DNA of 43,875 bases from Ottowia thiooxydans DSM 14619 (GCF_000422885.1 NZ_AUGX01000041.1:1-43875); one strand, 5' to 3'. Shown: positions 1 to 12,727, counted from the first letter of the stretch. Numbers and translations are program-made. Notes: a model not told the origin generated them from the letters alone.

Positions 1-65
1 CAGTTGGTTAGAGCACCGTCTTGATAAGGCGGGGGTCGTTGGTTCGAGACCAACCAGACCCACCA
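1..65 (+). tRNA. tRNA-Ile (GAT anticodon), 5' end cut by the window edge
   Basis: The window opens inside this tRNA: the acceptor 5' strand and start of the D arm are missing. The anticodon arm is intact, with stem CCGTC/GGCGG and loop TTGATAA, giving anticodon GAT at 23-25. The T arm carries GGTTCGAGACC, and the sequence ends in the acceptor strand CAGACCC, discriminator A and an encoded CCA. It is the first of the two spacer tRNAs of a 16S-23S intergenic region, so a 16S gene is expected just upstream of the window. Confidence 0.97.
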
Positions 66-84
66 TCCCTTCTAAGAAACCTTG

Positions 85-160
85 GGGGGATTAGCTCAGC
101 TGGGAGAGCACCTGCTTTGCAAGCAGGGGGTCGTCGGTTCGATCCCGTCATCCTCCACCA
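85..160 (+). tRNA. tRNA-Ala (TGC anticodon)
   Basis: This is a complete tRNA with a 7-bp acceptor stem (GGGGGAT pairing with ATCCTCC), anticodon stem CCTGC/GCAGG and loop TTTGCAA, giving anticodon TGC at 118-120. An encoded CCA ends it. It lies 19 bases after tRNA-Ile, the usual Ile-Ala order of proteobacterial rRNA spacers, and is co-transcribed with the rRNAs. Confidence 0.98.
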
Positions 161-528
161 AATACAGTGAAGAATAAGAATAAGAAGAGGTGGTAGAAGA
201 TAAAACAATCGGGAAAGTGTACATATCAAAGCATCTAGATTTAGGTGTTTTGATATTGACGCTCTCGTCAATAAAGGGTTGAAAGACCCACGGCTGTTCT
301 TTAACAATTCATAGAGTCGAATCAGCGTTGCTAACGGAAAGAGCTTTCATGGCTCACCGTGCCGTTAGCAACATGAATTTTTGATTGCGTCAAAACGAAT
401 GTATCAGCTAGTCTGAAAAATTCGAGTATTTCAAATTAAATTTTGATTACGGCATAACGCGTCAGGTGAAAGACCTGGCAGGTCATTGACAGATTTTGAA
501 GTTTCGATAAGAGACGTCAAAGTTATAG
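161..528 (+). other. 16S-23S spacer distal part, with hairpin
   Basis: This is the non-coding spacer between tRNA-Ala and mature 23S. It contains an 11-bp inverted repeat (GTTGCTAACGG at 327-337 with CCGTTAGCAAC at 362-372) and, at its 3' end, the 5' half of the 23S processing stem: 518-535 is perfectly complementary to 3392-3409 across 18 positions. No open frame here looks like a gene. Confidence 0.8.
295..306 (+). promoter_or_regulatory. boxA-type rRNA antitermination site
   Basis: The sequence TGTTCTTTAACA differs by one base from the rrn boxA consensus TGCTCTTTAACA. BoxA in leaders and spacers of rRNA operons recruits the NusB/NusE antitermination complex. Its place in the spacer ahead of 23S fits. 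The function is inferred from sequence and position. Confidence 0.7.
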
Positions 529-3400
<2,872 letters not shown>

Positions 3401-3517
3401 ATAACTTTGATCAATCTGATCAGACCTAAGTTATGCCAAGTGCGCAATCAAATAATCAAGCTGATTCCAGACTCTATGAATTCGTTGTACTGATCTAATC
3501 ATTACAACAACAAGTTA

Positions 3518-3632
3518 TGCCTGATGACCATAGCAAGGTGGTACCACTCCTTCCCATCCCGAACAGGACAGTGAAACGCCTTAGCGCCGATGATAGTGCG
3601 GATTCCCGTGTGAAAGTAGGACATCGTCAGGC
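3518..3632 (+). rRNA. 5S ribosomal RNA
   Basis: The gene begins TGCCTGATGACC and ends CATCGTCAGGC. The two ends pair as helix I. The internal CCATCCCGAACAGG segment is the conserved loop B/C region of 5S. It follows 23S after about 120 bases and is directly followed by a terminator, closing the rRNA operon; no distal tRNA follows. Confidence 0.97.
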
Positions 3633-3648
3633 TTCTACAGCAGCAATA

Positions 3649-3678
3649 CCCCCAGATTAGCAATAATCTGGGGGTTTT
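3649..3678 (+). terminator. Intrinsic terminator of the rRNA operon
   Basis: A perfect 11-bp stem (CCCCCAGATTA with TAATCTGGGGG) and a GCAA loop are followed by TTTT. It lies 17 bases after the end of 5S, so it is very likely the rrn operon terminator. Confidence 0.93.
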
Positions 3679-4534
3679 GTCTTTGGACAATCCATTCATA
3701 CCAATCCATACACACAGATTCACAAGCAAAAATCCGCTTGAATCTAATGGATTTAATCAATATGAATATATCGCTCCGCTGCAACCCATATAGTCAATCC
3801 CAACCTTAATAGGCTAGAGCCGTGCGACCCGGTTTGACTCCTTCCCCTCCTGGGGGAAGGCGGGAATGGGGGCCAAGCGGCTTACACATAAACACCCAGG
3901 TTCATCTAGCCACAGTTCAAACTGAGAACATCGCGCCAACTTGGCGTCATGGACAGAGAGTCGGCCAGGACATGGGTAACAGGTGCGCCGGTTCGCATAG
4001 AGACCAAAAAACACCATTGCCAACTCCACAGCGCAGGGTTTTACCCCCTCTCCCGCTCGCGGGAGTGGGTTGGCCGGGGCCGGCCAACCGGTGAGGGCAA
4101 GCAAGCGTAAATTGAACACGCGCGTGAAAAATAAGCTCAACCGAAACCGCGACTGCTGAACAGCACCTCGGGGACCCCAGCGAAACCCAATGCCGAACAG
4201 CAAAACCACCCGTTGAATTCAAAGCCGTAAGGCCTTATCACCCACCCCGTAGCGCTGATCCAACTCAAATCAGCTAGATCTTTGATTAAATGGGTCTCCG
4301 ATAGGATCCCCGCGCGCCCGTTTAGCAGGAAACCGCCCGCAGCCGAGCACAATTGCCGAGTGAAAACTCGCTATCCACGGCAGGAACGGAGTGGATGAAA
4401 ACCAAACACCGGCCTGGTTATCCAGGCCAGCCTCCAAATTTGCTCCACCATCGGACCGAAAGTGCGGAACAAGTGATCAGAAACGAGCTAGTCCACGCTA
4501 CCGGTTCAGCGCGCTCGACACCCCCGCCCCAATC
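3679..4534. repeat. Non-coding interval with GC-rich palindromic repeats
   Basis: No convincing gene is present. Palindromes include CTTCCCC/GGGGAAG around 3841-3859; a CCCTCTCCCGC-type motif starting near 4046; and a 10-bp-arm inverted repeat GGTTGGCCGG/CCGGCCAACC at 4068-4089. The last one's right half, CCGGCCAACCGGTG, recurs near 20002-20015. These resemble REP-like intergenic elements common in Comamonadaceae genomes. From 4090 to 4534 nothing identifiable was seen. The neighbouring amgK often has murU next to it, and murU is not here. Confidence 0.6.
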
Positions 4535-5677
4535 TCACATCCGCCCGAAAGACCAACCCTCCACTTCGGGCGTGCCTTCAATCGTGTCCAACACCTTCAA
4601 AAAAGGCCCCAACTCACGATAACGATCCGCCGTGCGGCGGATGTAATGGATGAAGCGCGGCGTATCCGCCAGGTATTTCGGCTTCCCATCTCGCAAGCTC
4701 AAGCGAGCGAAAATGCCCGCCACCTTCAAATGCCGTTGTAGCCCCATCCACTCAACTGCACGCCAAAAGCTCCCAAAATCACTGCTCCAGTCTTCAAAAT
4801 CCATTAAACCGACCTTTCTGGCGCGTTCCCAATAGCGCACGGTGATGTCGATCACGAACTCCTCGTCCCAGCTTAAGAACGCGTCACGCATCAAACAGGC
4901 GATGTCGTAGGTCGCAGGCCCGTACAAGGCGTCTTGAAAATCCAGCACACCGATCTGGGGGTGAGTGGCAGAGGGCATGAGGTTGCGCGGCATGAAATCA
5001 CGGTGCACATATACCTGCGGTGAGGCCAAATTGCGCGCCACGATGAGATCGAAAGCCTTGCTGAACGTCTCGCGCATCCCGTCGTCCAATTCAGCACCAC
5101 GATGACGGGTCAGATACCAATCCGGAAACAATTGCAATTCGCGGTGCAGTACCGGCGCGTCGTAGACCGGCAGATTGCCTGGCTTGGAGGCCAACTGCAA
5201 AGTGATCAACGCGTCGATCGCCTGCAGGTAGTAGGGACGGGCTGCTTCGGGTTGCAGGGGGTCAAGGGCGTCCAGCATCGTATGGCTTCCCAAATCGGAA
5301 AGCAGCATGAAGCCCGCACCCTCATCCCAATCGAGCACATCAGGGCAGCGCAGACCGGCATCTCGCATCAGCGCCGCGATCCTGACAAAGGGCTCGCAGT
5401 TCTCCAGGGCGGGCGGGGCATCCATGATGATGAGACTATGACCCCCCTGGGTATCAATGCGCAGATAGCGCCGAAAACCGGCGTCGGACGAGGCTTGGCG
5501 TAGACTGCCCGCAACCAGGCCGTAAACAGGCTCTACCCGCGCTAGCCAGTTGTGGAACGCTTGCTCACGTAATGGGTCTACCCAGAGGCTTTCAAGCCCC
5601 TGCGTTGAACCTGTTGAAGTGCTGGATGTTGTAACCAGGGAATCGGGCGAGGCCGAAATTAAGGGCTTATCGTTCAT
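4535..5677 (-). CDS. amgK: Sugar kinase AmgK (N-acetylmuramate/N-acetylglucosamine 1-kinase), phosphotransferase fold
   Basis: The 380-residue protein belongs to the aminoglycoside-phosphotransferase-like kinase fold. The catalytic loop VHRDFMPRNLM gives H225, D227 and N232, and the metal-binding segment GVLDFQDA gives D246. An N-lobe segment, SFRRYL-like at about 67-72, fits AmgK. In Pseudomonas this kinase phosphorylates the anomeric position of MurNAc/GlcNAc in peptidoglycan recycling, with MurU following it. The gene is divergent from lptD, the arrangement familiar from Burkholderiales, but no murU lies directly downstream; instead about 850 non-coding bases lead to the rRNA operon. The N-terminus has a Ser/Thr-rich stretch of about 30 residues of uncertain reality; there is no good ribosome site at this ATG. 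Assignment as AmgK rather than a generic phosphotransferase rests mainly on gene context. Confidence 0.85.
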   Translation of the reverse strand: MNDKPLISASPDSLVTTSSTSTGSTQGLESLWVDPLREQAFHNWLARVEPVYGLVAGSLRQASSDAGFRRYLRIDTQGGHSLIIMDAPPALENCEPFVRIAALMRDAGLRCPDVLDWDEGAGFMLLSDLGSHTMLDALDPLQPEAARPYYLQAIDALITLQLASKPGNLPVYDAPVLHRELQLFPDWYLTRHRGAELDDGMRETFSKAFDLIVARNLASPQVYVHRDFMPRNLMPSATHPQIGVLDFQDALYGPATYDIACLMRDAFLSWDEEFVIDITVRYWERARKVGLMDFEDWSSDFGSFWRAVEWMGLQRHLKVAGIFARLSLRDGKPKYLADTPRFIHYIRRTADRYRELGPFLKVLDTIEGTPEVEGWSFGRM

Positions 5678-5903
5678 GGATAATTGATTCTACAAATCGC
5701 GCTTCGATTCAACATGACTTTTTCACAAAAGCCGGCCGGCAAGCACGCGGACACGGTGAAATATCCGAGCTCCGAGTCTGCTGGCTTGAAGCGCTTACTA
5801 TCAGTCGAAGTCCTCGCCTCCACGGCGGTGGCCAAACCATGAACAGACTCGCCACCGTTTTCTGGACGCGCTCCATCCTTTACTGCCGACCGCTTGGCCA
5901 CTC

Positions 5904-8252
5904 ATGCAACGGTCGTTGAAACTTCCCTTCGCCGCGCGCCCGCGCTCGCTGCATCTGGCGGTGCTGGCTTTGCTTGCGGGGCCCGCATGGGCGCAATCTG
6001 ACAAGCCTCTCCCGCTGCGGGATTCCCAGATGCTGGAGGAGCAATTGCCTTCGACACCGAAGGCGCCTACGCTCATGCAGGGGGAGCGACTGACGGGGCG
6101 CACGGAATTGGAGACCGTGATCGAGGGCGAAGCCCAGCTGCGGCGCCCTGGTATGACCGTGAGCGGTGACCGCCTCACCTACGACCAGGCTACCGATCGC
6201 GCCACCATTCAGGGCAACGTTCAGGTTAATTCAGCGGGTAATCGCTATACGGGTACCGAAGGCGAGCTGCAGGTGGATGCCTTTGAGGGCCATATCCAGA
6301 AGCCCACTTACGAATTTCTTTCCAACGGTGCCCATGGTCAGGCGGAGCGGATCGATTTCCTGGATGAGGATCGTGCCATCATCCGCAACGCCAACTACAC
6401 GACCTGCCGCAGGGATGGCCCGGATTGGATGCCCGCCTGGCTGCTGCGCGCTTCGCAGATGCGTATCGATCAGGAAGAGCAAGTGGGCGAAGCGGAGGGC
6501 GCGGTGCTTGAATTCAAGGGTGTGCCGGTTCCGCTGCCTTCGATGAGCTTCCCGCTTGGTGACCGTCGCAAATCGGGCTGGTTGCCACCAGCGGTTGGCC
6601 TGGACAGCACCTCGGGCCTGATCCTCTCGGTGCCGTACTACTGGAATATCGCGCCCAACCGGGACGCGACCATCATCCCGACGGCCATGCTGCGCCGAGG
6701 TGTGGATATGGCCGGCGAGTTTCGTTACCTGGAGAACGATTACAACGGCCGTATCAATGCCAACTACATGCCGAATGACAAGCTGCGCGGTGAATCCCGT
6801 TGGGGGTTTTTCGGGCGCCACAACGGCAGCATCAATACCGGCATCGATGCCATCGGACAGCTCGGATTTGGCCTGAACCTGAATCGTGTGAGCGATGACA
6901 ATTATTGGCGCGATTTCAGCCGCAGTGGTCTCTCGCTGACCACGCGCCTGCTCGCCAACGACGCCGCGGTGAACTGGGGTCGCGGCGATTTTTCGCTCAC
7001 AGCGCGGGTATTGAAATGGCAGACGCTGCAGGACGTGACCTCACCCATCATCCCGCCGTATGACCGCTTGCCGCAAATTACAGGGCGGTGGGGGCGCACC
7101 AATGTCAACGGGGGCTTCGACTACCGGGTGGAGGGCGATTTCACACGGTTTCGTGCGGATCCGAGCCTGACCTTCCAACCCAATGCAGACCGTGGCGTAC
7201 TGTTCGGCGAGGTTTCCCGCCCATGGCTGCGGTCGTGGGGGTTCTTCACGCCCAGGATGCAAGTGCACGCCAGGAGCTACCAGTTCGACCGTCCGCTGTC
7301 GAATGGCCAAAGCTCGCATAACCGGTTGGTTCCTACGATGAGTCTGGATGGCGGTCTGGTGTTTGAGCGCGATGCCAGCTATTTTGGCCGCGCCTTCCTG
7401 CAAACGCTGGAGCCGCGGGTGAAGTATGTCTATACACCGTACCGCAACCAGAGCATGTTGCCCAACTATGACGCGGGCGCCTACGATTTCAACTTCGCGA
7501 CCATCTGGTCTGAAAACGCTTTTGCCGGCCACGACCGCGTGGTCGACAACAACCTGGTGACCTTTGGACTGACGAGCCGCTTGCTAGACCCAGACACAGG
7601 CGGCGAGGTGATTCGGCTAGGAATTGCGCAACGCTATCGGTTTGTTGCCCAGCAAGTCACTCTGCCTGGCGGCAAACCCGCGGACAAGGGCTTGTCTGAC
7701 ATCATGCTGGGCGCATCCATCAACTGGAGTCCAACCTGGGCGTTCGACTCCGTGGCGCAATACAACATTGAGTCCCGCAATTCCACCCGCACCACGCTTG
7801 GCGTACGGTACTCACCGGGCGATTACCGCACTGTCAGCCTCGCCTACCGGCGCGAACGCGATCTGAATTCCCAGCAAATCGATCTAGGATGGCAGTGGCC
7901 GCTGAACGACTTGTGGGGCGACCGTGGTCAGGATCTCGGGCGTGGCCAGGGCCAAGGCGCGGGACGCTGGTACACCGTGGGCAGATTGAACTACAGCGTA
8001 CCGGATCGTAAGCTGGTCGACGGGGTGCTCGGCATCGAATACGATGCCGGGTGCTGGATTGGCCGGGTGGTGGTTGAGAAGCTGCAAAGCAGCATTTCTT
8101 CTTCCACCAAGCGAATCATGTTCCAGCTTGAGTTTGTCGGGTTCTCGCGTGTGGGTAGCAATCCATTGCGCACACTGCACAACAATATTCCGCGCTATCA
8201 ATATCTGCGCGAGGAAATCACTTCACCCAGCCGGTTTACGCAATATGACTAA
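5904..8252 (+). CDS. lptD: LPS-assembly outer membrane protein LptD
   Basis: The 782-residue precursor has a cleavable signal ending AGPAWA-Q near residue 30. An OstA/LptA-like N-terminal domain follows (about 75-185, including VSGDRLTYDQATDRATIQGN), then a C-terminal beta-barrel to the end. LptD with LptE inserts lipopolysaccharide into the outer leaflet. Length matches the family. Only two cysteines are visible in the mature protein, C168 (YTTCRR) and C717 (DAGCWIG), whereas E. coli LptD has four forming two interdomain disulfides; here one long-range disulfide is possible. The gene is first in lptD-surA-rsmA, and its stop overlaps the surA start by 8 bases. No strong Shine-Dalgarno was seen at the chosen ATG. 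Confidence 0.97.
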   Translation: MQRSLKLPFAARPRSLHLAVLALLAGPAWAQSDKPLPLRDSQMLEEQLPSTPKAPTLMQGERLTGRTELETVIEGEAQLRRPGMTVSGDRLTYDQATDRATIQGNVQVNSAGNRYTGTEGELQVDAFEGHIQKPTYEFLSNGAHGQAERIDFLDEDRAIIRNANYTTCRRDGPDWMPAWLLRASQMRIDQEEQVGEAEGAVLEFKGVPVPLPSMSFPLGDRRKSGWLPPAVGLDSTSGLILSVPYYWNIAPNRDATIIPTAMLRRGVDMAGEFRYLENDYNGRINANYMPNDKLRGESRWGFFGRHNGSINTGIDAIGQLGFGLNLNRVSDDNYWRDFSRSGLSLTTRLLANDAAVNWGRGDFSLTARVLKWQTLQDVTSPIIPPYDRLPQITGRWGRTNVNGGFDYRVEGDFTRFRADPSLTFQPNADRGVLFGEVSRPWLRSWGFFTPRMQVHARSYQFDRPLSNGQSSHNRLVPTMSLDGGLVFERDASYFGRAFLQTLEPRVKYVYTPYRNQSMLPNYDAGAYDFNFATIWSENAFAGHDRVVDNNLVTFGLTSRLLDPDTGGEVIRLGIAQRYRFVAQQVTLPGGKPADKGLSDIMLGASINWSPTWAFDSVAQYNIESRNSTRTTLGVRYSPGDYRTVSLAYRRERDLNSQQIDLGWQWPLNDLWGDRGQDLGRGQGQGAGRWYTVGRLNYSVPDRKLVDGVLGIEYDAGCWIGRVVVEKLQSSISSSTKRIMFQLEFVGFSRVGSNPLRTLHNNIPRYQYLREEITSPSRFTQYD

Positions 8253-9828
8253 GCTTTCCAATGGTTCACGGGCTGGCGTCCTCGCGATGGCAGCGACACT
8301 GTGCGCGATGCTGGCATCTCCAGTTCAGGGCCAGACGGCGCCATCCCGCGCTGCTTCCGCAGCACCGGCCGCGAAGAAACCCGCCACTACACGTAAACAA
8401 GCACCAGCTCAGAAAAAGCAGCCAGCAGCAAAAAAGGCGCCTGCCAAAGCGGCTGCAGCTGCGCCTGCTCCCGTTCCCGCGGTGACAACGCCTGTTGCTC
8501 CCCCGCCCCCCAGTCGCCCCTCGTTCTCGATGCCAGCTCCGGCGGCTGCCGTGCCGGCGCGTGCACCCGCGCCTCCCGTGGCTGGGCGGCAGACGGAGGC
8601 AGATTACATCGTGGCGATCGTGAACACCGAGCCAGTCACCAACAGCGAAGTACGCGTTCGCATGGCGCGTGCGGAGCGGCAAATGGCCGAGCGCAATTTG
8701 CGTCCTATGCCAGAGGATGTGCTGCGCAAGGAAATACTGGAACGGTTGATTTCTGAACGCGCGCAACTGCAATACGCCCGTGAAACTGGTTTGAAGGTAG
8801 ATGAGGCGGCACTGGCCCAGGCTGAGTTGTCGATTGCGCGCCAGAACCAGTTGAGCAGTATTGAGCAGCTTCACCAACGTGTGCAGCAAGAAGGTCTGAC
8901 GCTGAAAGATTTTCGAGACGATGTGCGTAATCAGGTGCTGTTGTCACGTCTGCGCGAACGGGAAATCGAGCCTAGGCTGAAGATCACGGATGCAGATGTC
9001 GACGCTTTCATTCGTGAACAGACAGGTGCCAAACCGGGAGATCAGGAGATCAATCTCGCCATGATCCTGGTGCCTGTGCCTGAGGGCGCCACTGCCGAAG
9101 AGCGCACTCGTTTGGAGGCTCGCGCGCAGGAGGTGGTCCGGCGCGCCAGAGGCGGTGAAGATTTCGCCAAGTTGGCGCAGGAGTTCTCCGAGGCGAACAA
9201 TCGAGGCCAGGATGGCGGTGTGCTCGGAATGCGCCCTGCGGATCGGTATCCCGAATTGTTTGTACAAAGCACCCGCCGACTGAAGGTGGGCGAGGTCTCC
9301 GGACTGGTGAAGTCGGATGCCGGTTTTCACATTCTCAAGCTGCTCGAACGCAAGCAAGGGGGCGAGCTGCCCGAAGTGAAGATTCCGCAGACTCAAGCGA
9401 GTCATATTTTGCTCCGCGTGGGACCTTCACAGAGCGAGCGGGTAGCTGTCGACCGCTTGGCGGATTTCAAACGCCGCATTCAGTCCGGCCAAAGCACATT
9501 TGAGGCGCTGGCACGTGAATATTCGCAAGATGCAAGCGCCAAAGAGGGCGGTGATCTTGGATGGGCCAGCCCCGGACAGTTCGTGCCAGAGTTTGAGCAG
9601 GCCATGAACAATCTCGATATTGGCCAAATCAGCGACCCCGTAGTGTCGCGTTTTGGCGTGCACATGATCAAGGTGGATGGCCGCCGGGAGCAGGCGCTGA
9701 CGCCTGCAGAACAGCGTCAACTTGCACGCAACATGCTGCGTGAACGCAAGGCGCAGGAAGCTTTCGAGACCTGGGCCAGTGAGGTGCGTGCCAGGGCGTA
9801 CGTCGAATTCCGCGACCCGCCGCGGTAA
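8245..9828 (+). CDS. surA: Periplasmic chaperone/peptidyl-prolyl isomerase SurA
   Basis: SurA escorts outer membrane proteins, including LptD, through the periplasm. The ATG overlapping the lptD stop was chosen because it gives a signal peptide ([20 protein letters not shown]... cut after VQGQ); longer in-frame starts lie inside lptD. The 527-residue protein has a SurA N-terminal domain (about 115-255) and two parvulin domains (about 267-370 with [10 protein letters not shown], and 383-480 with [11 protein letters not shown] and GGDLGW). Between signal and N-domain sits an approximately 80-residue stretch very rich in Lys, Ala and Pro, which the E. coli protein lacks. E. coli SurA has about 428 residues, so this linker explains the extra length. 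Translational coupling to lptD is likely. Confidence 0.96.
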   Translation: MTKLSNGSRAGVLAMAATLCAMLASPVQGQTAPSRAASAAPAAKKPATTRKQAPAQKKQPAAKKAPAKAAAAAPAPVPAVTTPVAPPPPSRPSFSMPAPAAAVPARAPAPPVAGRQTEADYIVAIVNTEPVTNSEVRVRMARAERQMAERNLRPMPEDVLRKEILERLISERAQLQYARETGLKVDEAALAQAELSIARQNQLSSIEQLHQRVQQEGLTLKDFRDDVRNQVLLSRLREREIEPRLKITDADVDAFIREQTGAKPGDQEINLAMILVPVPEGATAEERTRLEARAQEVVRRARGGEDFAKLAQEFSEANNRGQDGGVLGMRPADRYPELFVQSTRRLKVGEVSGLVKSDAGFHILKLLERKQGGELPEVKIPQTQASHILLRVGPSQSERVAVDRLADFKRRIQSGQSTFEALAREYSQDASAKEGGDLGWASPGQFVPEFEQAMNNLDIGQISDPVVSRFGVHMIKVDGRREQALTPAEQRQLARNMLRERKAQEAFETWASEVRARAYVEFRDPPR

Positions 9829-9979
9829 TGATTTTTTCGCCTTCCTCATCCACGGGGAGGGCAGGGGCACTGCGAAGCATATCCAAGAGCATGCTGATGA
9901 TGTAACCTCATCATGCGTGCCCCCATTCCACCCTGTTCTTACGCCGGGATGGCGAAGGCGTGAACACCTCAAAACCCGC

Positions 9980-10750
9980 ATGAAGCACATTCCCCGCAAG
10001 CGCTTCGGCCAGCATTTCCTGACCGACTCCGGCATTATTGATGCCATCGTGCGTGCCATAGATCCCAAACCGGGTCAGCCCGTGGTCGAGATCGGCCCTG
10101 GCTTGGCGGCCCTGACACAGCCGCTGGCCGAGCGCCTGGGCCGGCTCACCGTGATTGAGCTAGATCGGGATTTAGCCGCCAAGCTGCGCTCGCACCCGCA
10201 ACTGGAGGTCATTGAATCCGATGTTCTGAAAGTGGATTTTCTGAAAGTGGCTCAGAGCTTGGGCGCGGGCAAGATCAGGGTGACGGGTAATCTGCCCTAC
10301 AACATTTCCAGCCCCATCCTGTTTCACCTGCTGCCTTACGCCGAGCACATCCAAGATCAGCACTTCATGCTGCAAAAGGAGGTGATTGACCGCATGGTGG
10401 CCGCGCCCTCTACCTCGGACTATGGCCGCCTGTCAGTGACGCTGCAATGGCGCTACGCCATGGAAAACATTCTGGCCGTGCCGCCAGAGGCGTTTGATCC
10501 TCCTCCCCGCGTGGACAGTGCCGTCGTGCGCATGCTGCCACGCTCGGATTTCGCGCCACTGAATGCCACGCATCTTTCCGAGCTGGTGCAAGTGGCGTTC
10601 AGCCAGCGCCGCAAGCTCTTGCGGCATACCCTGGGCCGGTGGTTGACGGAGCGCGGTTTTTCCGGAAATTTTGATGTGCAGCGGCGTGCGGAAGAGGTGC
10701 CGGTGCAGGAATACGTGAGTTTGGCCGAAGCAACGAGCACGCCCATATGA
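9980..10750 (+). CDS. rsmA: 16S rRNA (adenine1518/1519-N6)-dimethyltransferase RsmA (KsgA)
   Basis: The protein begins [14 protein letters not shown], the canonical KsgA N-terminus, which decides the start; the frame is open further upstream but not homologous. Class I SAM motifs are [11 protein letters not shown] (about 36-46) and the acidic VIELD after beta-2. The catalytic motif IV is NLPYN (about 109-113), followed by MLQKEV. At 256 residues it is family-typical. It dimethylates two adjacent adenines in helix 45 of 16S rRNA. In many relatives pdxA separates surA and rsmA; here only about 150 bases intervene, with a small hairpin (TGATGA/TCATCA near 9895-9913). The stop overlaps the next gene by ATGA. 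Confidence 0.97.
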   Translation: MKHIPRKRFGQHFLTDSGIIDAIVRAIDPKPGQPVVEIGPGLAALTQPLAERLGRLTVIELDRDLAAKLRSHPQLEVIESDVLKVDFLKVAQSLGAGKIRVTGNLPYNISSPILFHLLPYAEHIQDQHFMLQKEVIDRMVAAPSTSDYGRLSVTLQWRYAMENILAVPPEAFDPPPRVDSAVVRMLPRSDFAPLNATHLSELVQVAFSQRRKLLRHTLGRWLTERGFSGNFDVQRRAEEVPVQEYVSLAEATSTPI

Positions 10751-11550
10751 AAATATTCCAGATCTTCTACGACGACGTAACGAGAGGGATGCTTGATCCC
10801 TCTTTTACGCCGCTGGACAACACTGCTTCCTCTCGGCCTGATTGGTTTGAATACTGGCCTATTCGGCAGACGCTGTTGAACAACACCTTCGATGATGAGG
10901 AGTACCTGGGTTTCTTCTCACCCAGGTTCAAGGAAAAAACCCGCGTGTCGGGGAATGAGGTCCTCGCGGTGATGAACCGCTCTACATCCGAAGTGGTTAA
11001 CTTTTCGCCCTTTCTGGACCATAGCGCGTTGTTTCTCAACAGCTTCTATCACGCCGAAAGGGTCCACCCAGGTTGCTTGAACGTCAGCCAGGAGTATCTG
11101 GACAAGGCTGGCATCCCCATTCAGTTACGCCAACTCGTCCAGGATCAGACCCGAACTATTTTCAGCAACTTCTTTGTGGCGAAGTATCGGTTCTGGAAAA
11201 AATGGATGCTGCTTGCGGATCAGTTGTTCCAGACCTGCGAGGAGCAAGATAGCGCGCTGGCCGAGAAGCTGAAAGCCAATACCCAGCACAGAGATACGGC
11301 AAGCTATCCCATGAAGATTTTCATCATGGAGCGCATGGTGTCACTGGCGCTGGAGCTGGAAGGTCTGGACACGGAAACCGCTGTTGACCACGCCAAAACG
11401 TCGCCATACGGCACGGGTCACATATTCAACAGCTTGCTCGCACTGGATGCCTTGAAAGGACAGTTCGTCAAGACCAAGGTGGGCTATTTTCTTGGTATGT
11501 ATCTCAACATGCGCAAAGAAGTCATGGGTTCTGTTGCGTCCACCCGGTAG
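10747..11550 (+). CDS. Unknown conserved protein, probably glycan-associated
   Basis: The 267-residue cytoplasmic-looking protein has no signal or membrane segments. Visible features are an N-terminal FQIFYDD segment, [19 protein letters not shown] (about 23-41) and [11 protein letters not shown] (about 58-68). I recall similar uncharacterised proteins in polysaccharide clusters of Burkholderiales, but this cannot be verified here and no catalytic motif is recognisable. The start overlaps the rsmA stop by four bases, so it is translationally coupled to a housekeeping operon although it seems to belong with the following methyltransferase and RgpF-like genes. Base composition is intermediate between rsmA and the AT-rich genes that follow. 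It could be a glycosyltransferase-like or glycan-modifying protein; that is inference from context only. Confidence 0.85.
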   Translation: MKIFQIFYDDVTRGMLDPSFTPLDNTASSRPDWFEYWPIRQTLLNNTFDDEEYLGFFSPRFKEKTRVSGNEVLAVMNRSTSEVVNFSPFLDHSALFLNSFYHAERVHPGCLNVSQEYLDKAGIPIQLRQLVQDQTRTIFSNFFVAKYRFWKKWMLLADQLFQTCEEQDSALAEKLKANTQHRDTASYPMKIFIMERMVSLALELEGLDTETAVDHAKTSPYGTGHIFNSLLALDALKGQFVKTKVGYFLGMYLNMRKEVMGSVASTR

Positions 11551-11818
11551 CGAATGGGGCGTTTAGCCATTTCTGGCTGATTGTGAGTCTGGCAGATATT
11601 CGCCAAAAAACGAATTAATTGACCCTATGGGCGCGAGCGTGACGGCTTCTGATCTCGCACGTTTGTCAGTCGTGCTTCAATGGCGCCATGCTAGAGAGTT
11701 GCGTCGCCTGAGGCTTCAAACTTCCTGAGCTCGCGTAAACCGCGATGTAGTGCGTGTGCGTTGCACCCCGAACAGTGCCTGTAGTGAAGAATGTAAATCT
11801 TGCTGATATCTCAACCAT

Positions 11819-12727
11819 ATGAACGAATCTCCAGATAGCGCCGAATTCCAGCCGTCTCCAGCTCCTGCACTTGCCAACCCGGCGCCTCCGATGACGCGAG
11901 ATCAGACCGTTCTGCGTTTTATTACTCGTGAGATGCGAGGGATTGAAGTGGCGCCATACCACAGCCCACTTGCTTCAAAAGCTCAGGGTTACAACTGCCT
12001 GACGTTGGACATATTCAACTTCGAGCAGCTTAGGGAAAATGCTAGGAACGATCCCAACGTTCGAGATAAGATTCATCGTATTGAGTCGGTCGATATTGTG
12101 GCCTCGGCGACAGACTTGGAGGCTGCAGTAGCTGCGCGTGGAGAGTTGGAGTCTTTTGACTACATTCTCTCATCTCACAATTTTGAGCATCTACCTAACC
12201 CCATCCGTTTTTTGAATGCTTGCGGTGCGGTTTTAAAAAAGGATGGCTTGCTGACGATGGCCATTCCAAATAAAAGATTTACGTTTGATTATTCCAGGGC
12301 GTTGTCATCTTTTGCAAATTTCTATCGTGCATTTCACGAAAATCATTCTCAGCCTGACCCGTGGATCTCATTTGATTTTGGCGCCTCTTTCGCCAAAGAT
12401 GTTCCTGTGTCGCCTGGTGCCCCTGGAATTCCGAAGTATGCTAATAATTTGACAGAGCAATTTAATGAACTACAGAGAAAGCTAAAGGAAAAGGAAACAG
12501 GCCCCTATGTAGATGCGCATGTCTGGGTGTTTACGCCTGAAAGTTTTATTTCTATCATTAAAGATTGTATTATTTTGAAGCTAATCCCATTAAGACTGGT
12601 GCATGTCGAATTGGTGAATTTCGAGTTTTACGTGCATTTTAGAAATACGGGGTTTGCCAGCGCTGAGTACATCAGCCAGCTTGAGGAAAACAGGAGTAGC
12701 TCTGCAGCACTCGCATTTAGAAGTTAA
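11819..12727 (+). CDS. SAM-dependent methyltransferase, glycan-cluster type
   Basis: The 302-residue protein has the late motifs of a class I methyltransferase of the Methyltransf_11/23 kind: DYILSSHNFEHLPNPIRFL (about 117-135), then GAVLKKDGLLTMAIPNKR. The early glycine-rich SAM loop is weak or atypical; the N-terminal part has SKAQGYNCLTLDIFNFEQL instead. Such proteins often methylate sugars or act in O-antigen or capsule clusters. The gene is clearly AT-rich compared with rsmA, suggesting horizontal acquisition. It stands 268 bases after the preceding gene and about 200 before the RgpF-like gene, both intervals without recognisable genes. The substrate is unknown. Confidence 0.85.
   Translation: MNESPDSAEFQPSPAPALANPAPPMTRDQTVLRFITREMRGIEVAPYHSPLASKAQGYNCLTLDIFNFEQLRENARNDPNVRDKIHRIESVDIVASATDLEAAVAARGELESFDYILSSHNFEHLPNPIRFLNACGAVLKKDGLLTMAIPNKRFTFDYSRALSSFANFYRAFHENHSQPDPWISFDFGASFAKDVPVSPGAPGIPKYANNLTEQFNELQRKLKEKETGPYVDAHVWVFTPESFISIIKDCIILKLIPLRLVHVELVNFEFYVHFRNTGFASAEYISQLEENRSSSAALAFRS

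Noticed and set aside
3822-4741. Several overlapping small frames between the 5S gene and amgK.
   Set aside because: They have no ribosome sites, overlap one another or the amgK end, and run through palindromic repeats.
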